A DNA stretch of 6,740 bases from an uncultured Rhodoplanes sp. (GTDB lineage: Bacteria > Pseudomonadota > Alphaproteobacteria > Rhizobiales > Xanthobacteraceae). A program made the position numbers and the translations under genes. The notes under the pieces are model-generated. The model was given only the letters and a program-made list of their open reading frames with translations, searched no databases and had not been told where the DNA came from. The stretch covers positions 1 to 6,740 of the forward strand of contig CAKZHN010000511.1 of NCBI GenBank assembly GCA_936924235.1. The letters run 5' to 3'. The stretch's first letter is position 1, and each line of letters starts with the position of its first letter. Shown piece after piece: positions 1 to 6,240 of the stretch.

Positions 1-13
1 GCTAACGCTCGCG

Positions 14-36
14 ACCCTCCCCCTCCAGGGGAGGGT
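14..36. repeat. GC-rich hairpin repeat at left edge, possible terminator of an upstream gene
   Basis: ACCCTCCCC (14-22) and GGGGAGGGT (28-36) form a perfect 9-bp stem around the 5-nt loop CTCCA. There is no T tract on either side, so it is not a textbook intrinsic terminator. From memory, CCCTCCCC/GGGGAGGG hairpins of this type recur between genes in Bradyrhizobium-like genomes, so I read it as a dispersed intergenic hairpin that may mark the 3' end of a gene left of the window. The sequence just before it (1-13) shows no coding signal that I can support. Confidence 0.6.
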
Positions 37-78
37 GGGCACCGAGCAGGCGGCCAAAAAGGGGCCAACAGCAAAAAC

Positions 79-94
79 TGTATGTGTACAAACA
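79..94. promoter_or_regulatory. Interrupted palindrome, candidate operator
   Basis: The site TGTATGTGTACAAACA reads as TGTnTGT-n2-ACAnACA: two 7-bp half-sites that match in six of seven positions, separated by 2 bp. It lies 3 bp upstream of the proposed -35 box and in a locally AT-richer stretch than its surroundings. Size and symmetry suit a dimeric winged-helix regulator such as a GntR/FadR or MarR type protein. Which protein binds is not known. No second copy was seen in front of the marR-family gene at the right end. Confidence 0.45.
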
Positions 95-97
95 ATC

Positions 98-125
98 TTG
101 CCAGAACCCCCGGACGGGCTATCAT
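98..125 (+). promoter_or_regulatory. Candidate sigma70-type promoter of the hydroxylase operon
   Basis: TTGCCA (98-103) and TATCAT (120-125) each match the -35 and -10 consensus in five of six positions, with a 16-bp spacer. Transcription would then start near 132 and leave a leader of about 27 nt before the first gene. The box pair is the best one I could find between the left hairpin and the first start codon. This is inference from sequence only. Confidence 0.45.
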
Positions 126-149
126 TCCAGCCAGGTTCCGTAGGGTCAT

Positions 150-153
150 GAGG
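150..153 (+). promoter_or_regulatory. Ribosome binding site of the first operon gene
   Basis: GAGG at 150-153 sits 5 nt before the ATG at 159 and supports that start. The same bases overlap an out-of-frame ATG at 148 that opens a four-codon reading frame (M-R-R-R, stop TGA at 160-162), whose stop overlaps the ATG of the real gene in the pattern ATGA. Confidence 0.5.
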
Positions 154-158
154 CGGCG

Positions 159-1013
159 ATGAAAGCGGCGTCCTTTGTCCGGCACGTTCCGAAGACCGTC
201 GAAGAGGCCGTTGCATTGCTGGCCGAGCTGGCGTCGCAGGACGGCCGCGTGCTCGCCGGCGGCCAGAGCCTCGTGCCGATCATGGCGTTTCGCATGGCGC
301 GGCCCGCTCATCTCGTCGACATCAACGAAGTCGCGGGCCTCGACAAGCTCGCGGTCGAAGGCGGCAAGCTCGTGGTCGGCGCGCGCGTGCGCCACGCGGC
401 GTTTCACAAGCCTGCTTTGGCCGGGACGCTCGGCCGGCTGCTCGCCGCCGTGGTGCGCAACATCGCGCATTATCCGATCCGCATGCGCGGCACCATGTGC
501 GGCAGTCTGGCGCACGCCGATCCGGCCTCCGAATGGTGCCTCACCGCAGCGACGCTCGATGCCGAGCTGGTCGCGCGCAGCAAAGCCGGCGAGCGTGTGA
601 TCCAGGCAGCAGAATTCTTCCAGGGCATCATGACGACGGCGCTCGCCGAGGACGAGCTCCTCGCCGAAGTGCGCTTTTCGCTGCTGCCGGATGATACGAA
701 GTTCGGCTTCCAGGAATTCAGCCGTCGCGCCGGCGACTTCGCGATGTCGGCCTCGTTGGTCACGTATCGGCTGAGCGGCGGCGTGATCGCCGATGCCCAT
801 GTCGGCGTCGGCGGCGCTGAAGCTCGCCCGCGGCGCATCGCGCAAGCCGAGGTCGCGCTCAACGGCAGGAAGCCCGACGACGCCGTGTTCGCCGCCGCGG
901 GCGACGCGGCCGCCGCCGCCATCGATCCGCTGGACGACGCGCAGATCCCGCCGGAATACCGGCGCGAGCTGGTGCAGGCCCTGGTCCATCGCGCATTGCA
1001 ATCCGCCGCATGA
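159..1013 (+). CDS. FAD-binding (medium) subunit of a molybdenum hydroxylase, CoxM/XDH-FAD family
   Basis: This 284-residue protein is the flavin subunit that would take electrons from the 2Fe-2S subunit and pass them to the final acceptor. The length fits the CoxM/CutM type medium subunit. Visible signatures are AGGQS (33-37), the first FAD-binding loop, and TMCGSLAHADP (112-122), matching the second loop, usually TIGGN/S-x-AHADP in the family. RRAGDFAMSA (189-198) falls at the start of the C-terminal CO-dehydrogenase flavoprotein domain (about 175-280). No extra cysteine cluster is present, so it is not the 4Fe-4S-carrying HcrB type of 4-hydroxybenzoyl-CoA reductase. The start at 159 is backed by GAGG at 5 nt and a family-like N-terminus (F-x-x-P-x-T-V-E-E-A). 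Its stop overlaps the next start by 4 nt (ATGA). No signal peptide; cytoplasmic. The family call is firm, the substrate unknown. Confidence 0.93.
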   Translation: MKAASFVRHVPKTVEEAVALLAELASQDGRVLAGGQSLVPIMAFRMARPAHLVDINEVAGLDKLAVEGGKLVVGARVRHAAFHKPALAGTLGRLLAAVVRNIAHYPIRMRGTMCGSLAHADPASEWCLTAATLDAELVARSKAGERVIQAAEFFQGIMTTALAEDELLAEVRFSLLPDDTKFGFQEFSRRAGDFAMSASLVTYRLSGGVIADAHVGVGGAEARPRRIAQAEVALNGRKPDDAVFAAAGDAAAAAIDPLDDAQIPPEYRRELVQALVHRALQSAA

Positions 1014-3346
1014 GCGCCCCGACCAAAGGCTCCGGCAGCACCTGGGTGGGCCGCGCGATCCGGCGGCTCGAGGACCCGGCCTTGGTCACCGGGCAGGGCC
1101 GCTTCACCGCCGATCTCCCCGCCGCCAACTGGGTGCGCTTCGCCCGCAGCGCCGTGGCCTCCGGCGCGGTCAAGAAAATCTCCGTGCCGGACGGCGCCAT
1201 GGTGATCACGGCGGCCGATCTGAAGGCCGTGAAGCCGATCCGCCCGATGCTGCACAAGTTCGAGTACCGGCCGATCGGCTATCCGGTGCTGGCTGACGGC
1301 GTGGTGCGGTTTGCCGGCGAGTGCGTCGCGGCTGCCGTGGCGCCGACCGAGGAGGAAGCCGAGGACATTGTCGATCAGATCGAGATCGAAATCGACGAGC
1401 GGAAGCCGCTGATCGACAGCCGCGACGCCGTTGCGGACGGTGCGCCGGCGCTGCACCCGGAATCCCGAGACAATGTTATCGTCCAGGGCGTGGTGAAGAC
1501 CGAAGGCTTCGACGCGGTCTGGAACGGCGCCCACAAGATCGTCGAGATCACGGCGCGCTCGCGCCGGCAGAACGCCACGCCGATGGAGCCGCGCGGCGGG
1601 CACGCCGCCTACGAGATGTCCACCGGGCGCATCACGCTGACCTGCGCGACGCAGATGCCGCATCTGACGCGCACGGCGATCGCCGACATCCTGGGCTTTC
1701 CGGAAAGCGATCTGCGTGTGGTGGCGCCCGACGTCGGCGGCGGCTTCGGACAGAAGATGTCGCTGCCGCCCGAATACGTGCTGCTGGTCTGGCTCGCGCG
1801 CAAACATCGCAGCTCGTTCGCCTGGACCGAGGACCGCCGCGAGAACCTGATTGCGAGCTTCCACAGCCGCGACCAGCACGTTTCGCTCAAAGGCGCGTTC
1901 GATGCGAACGGAAAGCTCCTGGCGCTGAACGCCGACATCCTTTCGAACATCGGCGCCTATTCGTGCTATCCGACCACCTGCGGCGTCGAACCGCTGATGG
2001 CCATGGCCGAGATGCCGGGGCCCTATGACGTGCGGCAGTACGCCTGTCGCTCGCGCGGCGCCGTGACCAACACCTGCCCGATGGCGCCGTATCGCGGCGT
2101 GTCTCGCCCGGTGATCACGTTCACGCTGGAGCGGCTGATGGACAAGGCCGCGGCCGCGCTCGGCATCGATCCGATCGATATCCGCAGGCGCAACCTGATC
2201 GACAAGTTCCCTTACACTTCGGCGATGGGGCTCGTGTTCGACGAGGCGAGCTACAAGGAAACGCTGGAGCTTGCGGTCGAGCACATCGACGTGCCGGCGT
2301 TCCGCAAGCGGCAGCAGGAGGCGCGTGGCAACGGACGCTACCTCGGCCTGGGCTTTGCGACATTCTCGGAACGCGGCGGCTATGGCAGTCCGGCGTTCGC
2401 GGCACGCGGCATGGCGATCACGCCGGGCTGGGAGAACGTCGAGCTGACCATCGATCCGTCCGGCTTCGTCGAGCTTCGCATCGGCTCCTCGCCGCACGGC
2501 CAGGGCCTGCGCACGACGCTGGCCCAGATCATCGCCGACGAGATCGGCATCGAGCCGCAGAAGATCAGGGTGATCCACGGCGACACCGATCGCACGCCAT
2601 ACGGCTGGGGCACCTTCGCCAGCCGCTCGCTGGTGATCTGCGGCGGCGCGACGCTGATCGCGGCGCAGAACATGCGGGCGAAGCTGATCAAGATGGCCAG
2701 CCATATGCTCGAGGCCGAAGGCGGCGACATCGTGTTGGAAGACGGGGTCGCGAAGGTCTCGGGCACTGACCGTGCGGTGCCGATCGCCGAGATGGCGCGC
2801 GAGGCCTACCACCAGACCCACCGCTTCAAGGGCGCGATCGAGCCCGGCATGACCGAGAAGGGCAGCTACGATCCGCCGGGAACGTTTTCGAACGCCTGCT
2901 ACGTCGCGGTCGTCGAGGTCGACGTGAAGACCGGCAAGGTGACGGTCGAGCGCTTCCTCGCCGCCGAGGACGCCGGCCGGCTGATCAACCCGATGATCGC
3001 TGACGGCCAGGTGCATGGCGGCATCGCCCAGGGCATCGGCAACGCCTTGCTGGAAGAGATCGTCTACGACGAGGCCGGCAACATTCTCACCTCGACGCTC
3101 GCCGATTATCTGCCGCCGACCGCCCATGAGATTCCGGTGATCGAGCTGCATCATCTCGAAACCCACACCAGCGCCACCAATCTCAAGGCCAAGGGGCTGG
3201 GCGAGGGCGGGGCCATCGGCTCGCCCGCCGCAGTGGTCAACGCGATCAATGACGCGCTTTCGCCGTTCGGCGTCCAGATCGACGAGATGCCGGCGACGCC
3301 GCAGCGCATCCGCGCAGCGCTGCGCGCCAAGGAGCGGTCACGATGA
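1010..3346 (+). CDS. Molybdopterin-binding (large) subunit 1 of a xanthine dehydrogenase-family hydroxylase
   Basis: This 778-residue protein carries the Mo cofactor and the active site. The N-terminal a/b hammerhead domain (about 15-140) opens with LEDPALVTGQGRF (20-32). The Mo-binding region follows: PMEPR (191-195); TQ (214-215), where the Gln probably corresponds to the one contacting the Mo oxo group in xanthine oxidase; GGGFGQ (243-248); PYRGVSRP (360-367); GQG (497-499); and KGLGEGG with E732 as the expected catalytic glutamate. The residue after YR is Gly363, not the Cys of form I CO dehydrogenase (AYRCSFR), so CO oxidation is unlikely. No Shine-Dalgarno sequence is visible before the ATG, so translation probably depends on coupling to the FAD gene through the 4-nt overlap. 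The C-terminus overlaps the 2Fe-2S gene by 4 nt. The family is clear. The substrate is not; aromatic, N-heterocyclic or aldehyde compounds are typical. Confidence 0.93.
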   Translation: MSAPTKGSGSTWVGRAIRRLEDPALVTGQGRFTADLPAANWVRFARSAVASGAVKKISVPDGAMVITAADLKAVKPIRPMLHKFEYRPIGYPVLADGVVRFAGECVAAAVAPTEEEAEDIVDQIEIEIDERKPLIDSRDAVADGAPALHPESRDNVIVQGVVKTEGFDAVWNGAHKIVEITARSRRQNATPMEPRGGHAAYEMSTGRITLTCATQMPHLTRTAIADILGFPESDLRVVAPDVGGGFGQKMSLPPEYVLLVWLARKHRSSFAWTEDRRENLIASFHSRDQHVSLKGAFDANGKLLALNADILSNIGAYSCYPTTCGVEPLMAMAEMPGPYDVRQYACRSRGAVTNTCPMAPYRGVSRPVITFTLERLMDKAAAALGIDPIDIRRRNLIDKFPYTSAMGLVFDEASYKETLELAVEHIDVPAFRKRQQEARGNGRYLGLGFATFSERGGYGSPAFAARGMAITPGWENVELTIDPSGFVELRIGSSPHGQGLRTTLAQIIADEIGIEPQKIRVIHGDTDRTPYGWGTFASRSLVICGGATLIAAQNMRAKLIKMASHMLEAEGGDIVLEDGVAKVSGTDRAVPIAEMAREAYHQTHRFKGAIEPGMTEKGSYDPPGTFSNACYVAVVEVDVKTGKVTVERFLAAEDAGRLINPMIADGQVHGGIAQGIGNALLEEIVYDEAGNILTSTLADYLPPTAHEIPVIELHHLETHTSATNLKAKGLGEGGAIGSPAAVVNAINDALSPFGVQIDEMPATPQRIRAALRAKERSR
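3329..3334 (+). promoter_or_regulatory. Strong Shine-Dalgarno site for the 2Fe-2S subunit gene
   Basis: AAGGAG lies inside the end of large subunit 1, 8 nt before the ATG at 3343. It is the best ribosome binding site among the three internal junctions of the operon. The junction at 1010 shows none and the one at 3840 only a weak GGAA. Confidence 0.6.
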
Positions 3347-3840
3347 GTGCCAACACCTCGAGTGCCAAGACGTCCATCACGCTGAACATCAATGGGCGAA
3401 ATTTTGCGATCCAGGTCGAGCCGCGACGGACGTTGGCCGATGCGATCCGCGAGGACTGCGGCCAGACCGGAACGCATATCGGCTGCGAGCACGGTGTCTG
3501 CGGCGCCTGCACCGTGATCGTCAACGGCGAGCCGGTGCGCTCCTGCCTGATGTTCGCCGTCCAGGCCGACGGCAAGAAAATCCGCACGGTCGAAGGCTTG
3601 GCGCGCGGCGACGAGCTGCATCCGATGCAGCGCGCCTTCATGGAGCACCACGGCCTGCAATGCGGCTTCTGTACGCCGGGCTTTCTGATGCTCGCGGTCG
3701 GCGTGCTGGAGCGCGAGCCGAACATCGGCGACGACGAGCTGCTCGACGTGCTGTCGTCGAACCTCTGCCGCTGTACGGGCTACCAGAACATCATCAAGGC
3801 GGTGCGCGCTGCGGCGGCCGAGATGCGCGGAACGAAGTGA
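3343..3840 (+). CDS. 2Fe-2S (small) subunit of the molybdenum hydroxylase, CoxS family
   Basis: This 165-residue protein would relay electrons from the Mo centre to FAD through two [2Fe-2S] clusters. The N-terminal plant-ferredoxin-like domain binds one cluster with C48-x4-C53-x2-C56-x11-C68 (GCEHGVCGAC, then RSC). The C-terminal helical domain binds the other with C107-x2-C110 (QCGFCTPG) and C142-x-C144 (LCRCTGYQNI). All eight expected ligands are present and the length is standard, so it should be fully functional. Residues 1-11 are a short Ser/Thr-rich tail before the ferredoxin fold. There is no twin-arginine signal, which separates it from periplasmic isoquinoline/aldehyde oxidoreductase relatives. 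It overlaps the upstream gene by 4 nt and its TGA shares one base with the ATG of the second large subunit. As the only Fe-S subunit in the window, it probably serves both large subunits (inference). Confidence 0.96.
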   Translation: MSANTSSAKTSITLNINGRNFAIQVEPRRTLADAIREDCGQTGTHIGCEHGVCGACTVIVNGEPVRSCLMFAVQADGKKIRTVEGLARGDELHPMQRAFMEHHGLQCGFCTPGFLMLAVGVLEREPNIGDDELLDVLSSNLCRCTGYQNIIKAVRAAAAEMRGTK

Positions 3841-6116
3841 TGGCGGACGGCTTCATCGGCAAATCGGTTGTCCGGCTGGAAGACCGGTTGTTGCTGACGG
3901 GGCAGGGCCGCTTTGCCTCCGACATCACGTTTCCCGATCAGCTCACGATGCGCGTGGTGCGCTCGCCGAGCCCGCACGCGATCATCCGCTCCATAGATAC
4001 GTCGGAAGCCAAGGCGTTGCCGGGCGTGTTCGCGGTGTGGACGTTTGATGACGTCAAGGCGCTGCCGCCGATCGATGTGCGGCTCACCAAGGTCGAGGGG
4101 CTTGGTCCGTATCGGCAGCATGTGCTGGCGCACGACCGGGTGCGTTACGTCGGCGAGCCGGTGGCCGTGGTGTTCGCGTCCGACGCGTACGTCGCCGAGG
4201 ATGCCGCCGACCTGGTGCAGCTGGAGCTTGATCCACTGCCGCCGGTCGTCAACGCGACCGACCCGCTCGGCGAATTCGCGCCGGGGCTTGCGACCGAGCC
4301 GCTCGCCATCCGCAAGGAATACGGCGACATCGACGCGGCGTTCCGCGCCGCGACGCATACGCTGACGCTTGAGCTCGCGGTCGGCCGCCATTCGGGCGTG
4401 CCATTGGAAACCCGCGGCGCGATTGCGCGCTACGACGCCGCGCGCGACATGCTGGAGATGCACGGCGCGGCGAAGGTGCCGCACTGGAACCGCGATCAGA
4501 TTGCGCGGATGCTCGGCCGCGAACGCAAGTCGGTGAACCTCTACGAGGGCCATGTCGGCGGCGGCTTCGGCGTGCGCGGCGAGCTTTACCCCGAGGACGT
4601 GCTGGTCTGCGAGGCGGCGCTGCGCTTCCGGCGGCCGGTGAAATGGATCGAGGACCGCCGCGAGAACCTGATCGCCTGCAATCATTCGCGGCAGCAGACC
4701 CATCGCATCAAGGCGGCGATCGACCGCGACGGCCGCATCCTCGGCATCGAGAACGAGTTCTTCCACGACCAGGGCGCCTATGTGCGCACCCACGGCGCGA
4801 CGGTGCCGGACCTCGCCTGCGCGATGCTGCCCGGACCTTATCGCGTGCCGGCCTATCGGGCGATCGGCCACATCCGGCTCACCAACAAGACGCCCGGCGG
4901 CACCTACCGGGCGCCGGGCCGCTATGAGAGCACCTTCGTGCGCGAGCGTCTGCTCGACGCGATCGCCGCCAAGATCGGCATATCGCCGGTCGAGGCGCGC
5001 GAACGCAATCTGCTGGCCAAGGCCGACATGCCTTACGACCTGCGGCTCGACACGCTTGGCACCAAGGTGATCTACGACTCCGGCGACTATGCGGGGCTCC
5101 TGGGCAAGGCGCTGTCGGCGACGGGCTGGAACGAAATTCGCGCGGCGGTGAAGTCTCGCCGCGGCAAGGGCGAACTCGCCGGCGTCGGGCTCGCGATGTT
5201 CGTCGAGAAGAGCGGGCTCGGGCCGTTCGACGACGTCGCTCTCGAAATCCATGCGAGCGGTGCGGTCGAACTGGTGACCGGCGCGGCGTCGGTCGGGCAG
5301 GGCGTCGAAACCGCGATGGCGCAGGTGTGCGCGGAAACGCTCGGCGTCGATTACACGTCGGTGCGCGTCATCCATGGCCAGACCGACCGCATCGAGCGCG
5401 GGCTCGGCGCCTTCGCGTCGCGCGTGACGGTGATGACCGGCGAAGCAACACGCCGCGCGTCGCTGATCCTGCGCGACAAGATTCTGCGGACGGCGGCAGG
5501 CCTGATGCAGGCTTCATCAGAGCAGCTTGTGCTCGCGGATGGCGTGGTGCGCCACGCGTCAGGCGCGGGCGCGACCATGGCGGTTGCCGACGTCGTCGCA
5601 GCGATGGTCCGGAACGGCGAGCGCGCCTTCGCCGAAGCCTCGTTCGAATCGAGCCACATGGTCTATCCCTATGGCGTCCATGTCGCGCAGGTCGCGATCG
5701 ACCGGCAGACCGGTCACGTCAAGATCGAGCGCTATCTCGTCGCCTACGACATCGGCCGCGCCGTCAATCCGATGCTGGTCGAAGGCCAGATCACCGGCGG
5801 CGTCGCGCAGGGCGTCGGCGGCGCGCTGTTCGAGGAGTTTCTCTACGACGAGCAGGGCGAGCCGTTGTCGGTGACCTTCGCCGACTACCTGATGCCGACC
5901 GTGCGCGAGACGCCGCCGATGGACGTGGTCATCGCCGAGGACGCGCCGAGCCCGCTCAATTCGCTGGGCCTGAAGGGCGCCGGCGAGGCCGGCGTCAACG
6001 CGGTCGGCGCCGCGATCGCGGCTGCGATCGACGACGCGATCGGCAGGCCGGGCGCGATCAGGCAACTGCCGGTGACGCCTCAGAGAATGAAAGCAATCTT
6101 GAGAAATGTTACTTGA
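3840..6116 (+). CDS. Molybdopterin-binding (large) subunit 2, divergent paralogue
   Basis: This 758-residue protein is a second complete Mo subunit. The reading frame is open further upstream, but that stretch is only the shadow of the 2Fe-2S gene. The ATG at 3840 gives a family-like N-terminus (MADGFIGKSVVRLEDRLLLT) and a one-base overlap with the preceding stop. In order it shows: hammerhead domain (about 10-140) with RSPSPHAIIRSID (41-53) and YVGEPVAVV (103-111); PLETR (188-192); GGGFGVRGE (240-248); TYRAPGRYE (355-363); GQG (486-488); and KGAGEAG with E716 as the expected catalytic glutamate. Where subunit 1 has TQ, this one reads AAKVPHW, placing Lys212 where a Mo-contacting Gln is expected. 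The residue after YR is Ala358, so it is not a CO dehydrogenase. Only a weak GGAA precedes the start. The two large subunits look like distant paralogues, not a recent duplication. Substrate unknown. Confidence 0.92.
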   Translation: MADGFIGKSVVRLEDRLLLTGQGRFASDITFPDQLTMRVVRSPSPHAIIRSIDTSEAKALPGVFAVWTFDDVKALPPIDVRLTKVEGLGPYRQHVLAHDRVRYVGEPVAVVFASDAYVAEDAADLVQLELDPLPPVVNATDPLGEFAPGLATEPLAIRKEYGDIDAAFRAATHTLTLELAVGRHSGVPLETRGAIARYDAARDMLEMHGAAKVPHWNRDQIARMLGRERKSVNLYEGHVGGGFGVRGELYPEDVLVCEAALRFRRPVKWIEDRRENLIACNHSRQQTHRIKAAIDRDGRILGIENEFFHDQGAYVRTHGATVPDLACAMLPGPYRVPAYRAIGHIRLTNKTPGGTYRAPGRYESTFVRERLLDAIAAKIGISPVEARERNLLAKADMPYDLRLDTLGTKVIYDSGDYAGLLGKALSATGWNEIRAAVKSRRGKGELAGVGLAMFVEKSGLGPFDDVALEIHASGAVELVTGAASVGQGVETAMAQVCAETLGVDYTSVRVIHGQTDRIERGLGAFASRVTVMTGEATRRASLILRDKILRTAAGLMQASSEQLVLADGVVRHASGAGATMAVADVVAAMVRNGERAFAEASFESSHMVYPYGVHVAQVAIDRQTGHVKIERYLVAYDIGRAVNPMLVEGQITGGVAQGVGGALFEEFLYDEQGEPLSVTFADYLMPTVRETPPMDVVIAEDAPSPLNSLGLKGAGEAGVNAVGAAIAAAIDDAIGRPGAIRQLPVTPQRMKAILRNVT

Positions 6117-6149
6117 AGATTTTTCACCGGAGCCACGTCAATCTCTACT

Positions 6150-6230
6150 GTCATGCCCGGCCTTGTGCCGGGCATCCACGTCTTGGCGACAAAGCAAGGC
6201 GTGGATGGCCGGGACAAGCCCGGCCATGAC
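6150..6230. repeat. Large palindromic intergenic repeat made of two hairpins, likely shared 3'-end element
   Basis: Two 35-nt arms (6150-6184 and 6196-6230) are inverted repeats with five mismatches around an 11-nt loop. Each arm also folds alone into a perfect 9-bp stem with a 5-nt loop: ATGCCCGGC/GCCGGGCAT (6153-6161 and 6167-6175) and ATGGCCGGG/CCCGGCCAT (6205-6213 and 6219-6227). The middle segments ATCCACGtCTT (6174-6184) and AAGgCGTGGAT (6196-6206) pair with one G-T. It lies between the 3' ends of two convergent genes (6116 and 6241), so it can fold in both transcripts. No T tract follows on either strand, so it may protect 3' ends or stop transcription only weakly. From memory, GTCATGGCCGGG-type elements are abundant in Bradyrhizobium and Rhodopseudomonas. 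Confidence 0.8.
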
Positions 6231-6240
6231 GGCGTTTGCT

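Noticed and set aside
52..68. GGCCAA direct repeat (52-57 and 63-68) spaced by one helical turn
   Set aside because: Two 6-bp copies in GC-rich DNA are easily due to chance, and they lie well upstream of the proposed promoter.
470..3166. An 898-codon open frame on the minus strand opposite the FAD and first large subunit genes
   Set aside because: It has low-complexity Arg/Ala/His-rich composition, no recognisable domain, and lies opposite two firmly identified genes. Long antisense frames are expected in high-GC DNA with strong third-position bias.
3249..3839. N-terminal extension of large subunit 2 (frame open from 3249)
   Set aside because: The extension overlaps the complete 2Fe-2S gene in another frame, has shadow-like composition, and the hammerhead domain starts right after the ATG at 3840.
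1828..4672. 24-nt exact direct repeat (1828-1851 and 4649-4672) shared by the two large subunit genes
   Set aside because: It encodes the shared motif EDRRENL in the same frame in both genes. Conserved protein sequence and biased codon choice explain it without recent recombination.
3780..5375. A 531-codon open frame on the minus strand opposite large subunit 2
   Set aside because: It has the same shadow composition and no motif, and it is opposite a clearly conserved gene.
6095..6124. AATCTT ... AAGATT followed by five T, as an intrinsic terminator of the operon
   Set aside because: The stem is only 6 bp, AT-rich and has a 15-nt loop overlapping the end of the coding region. It is too weak to call.
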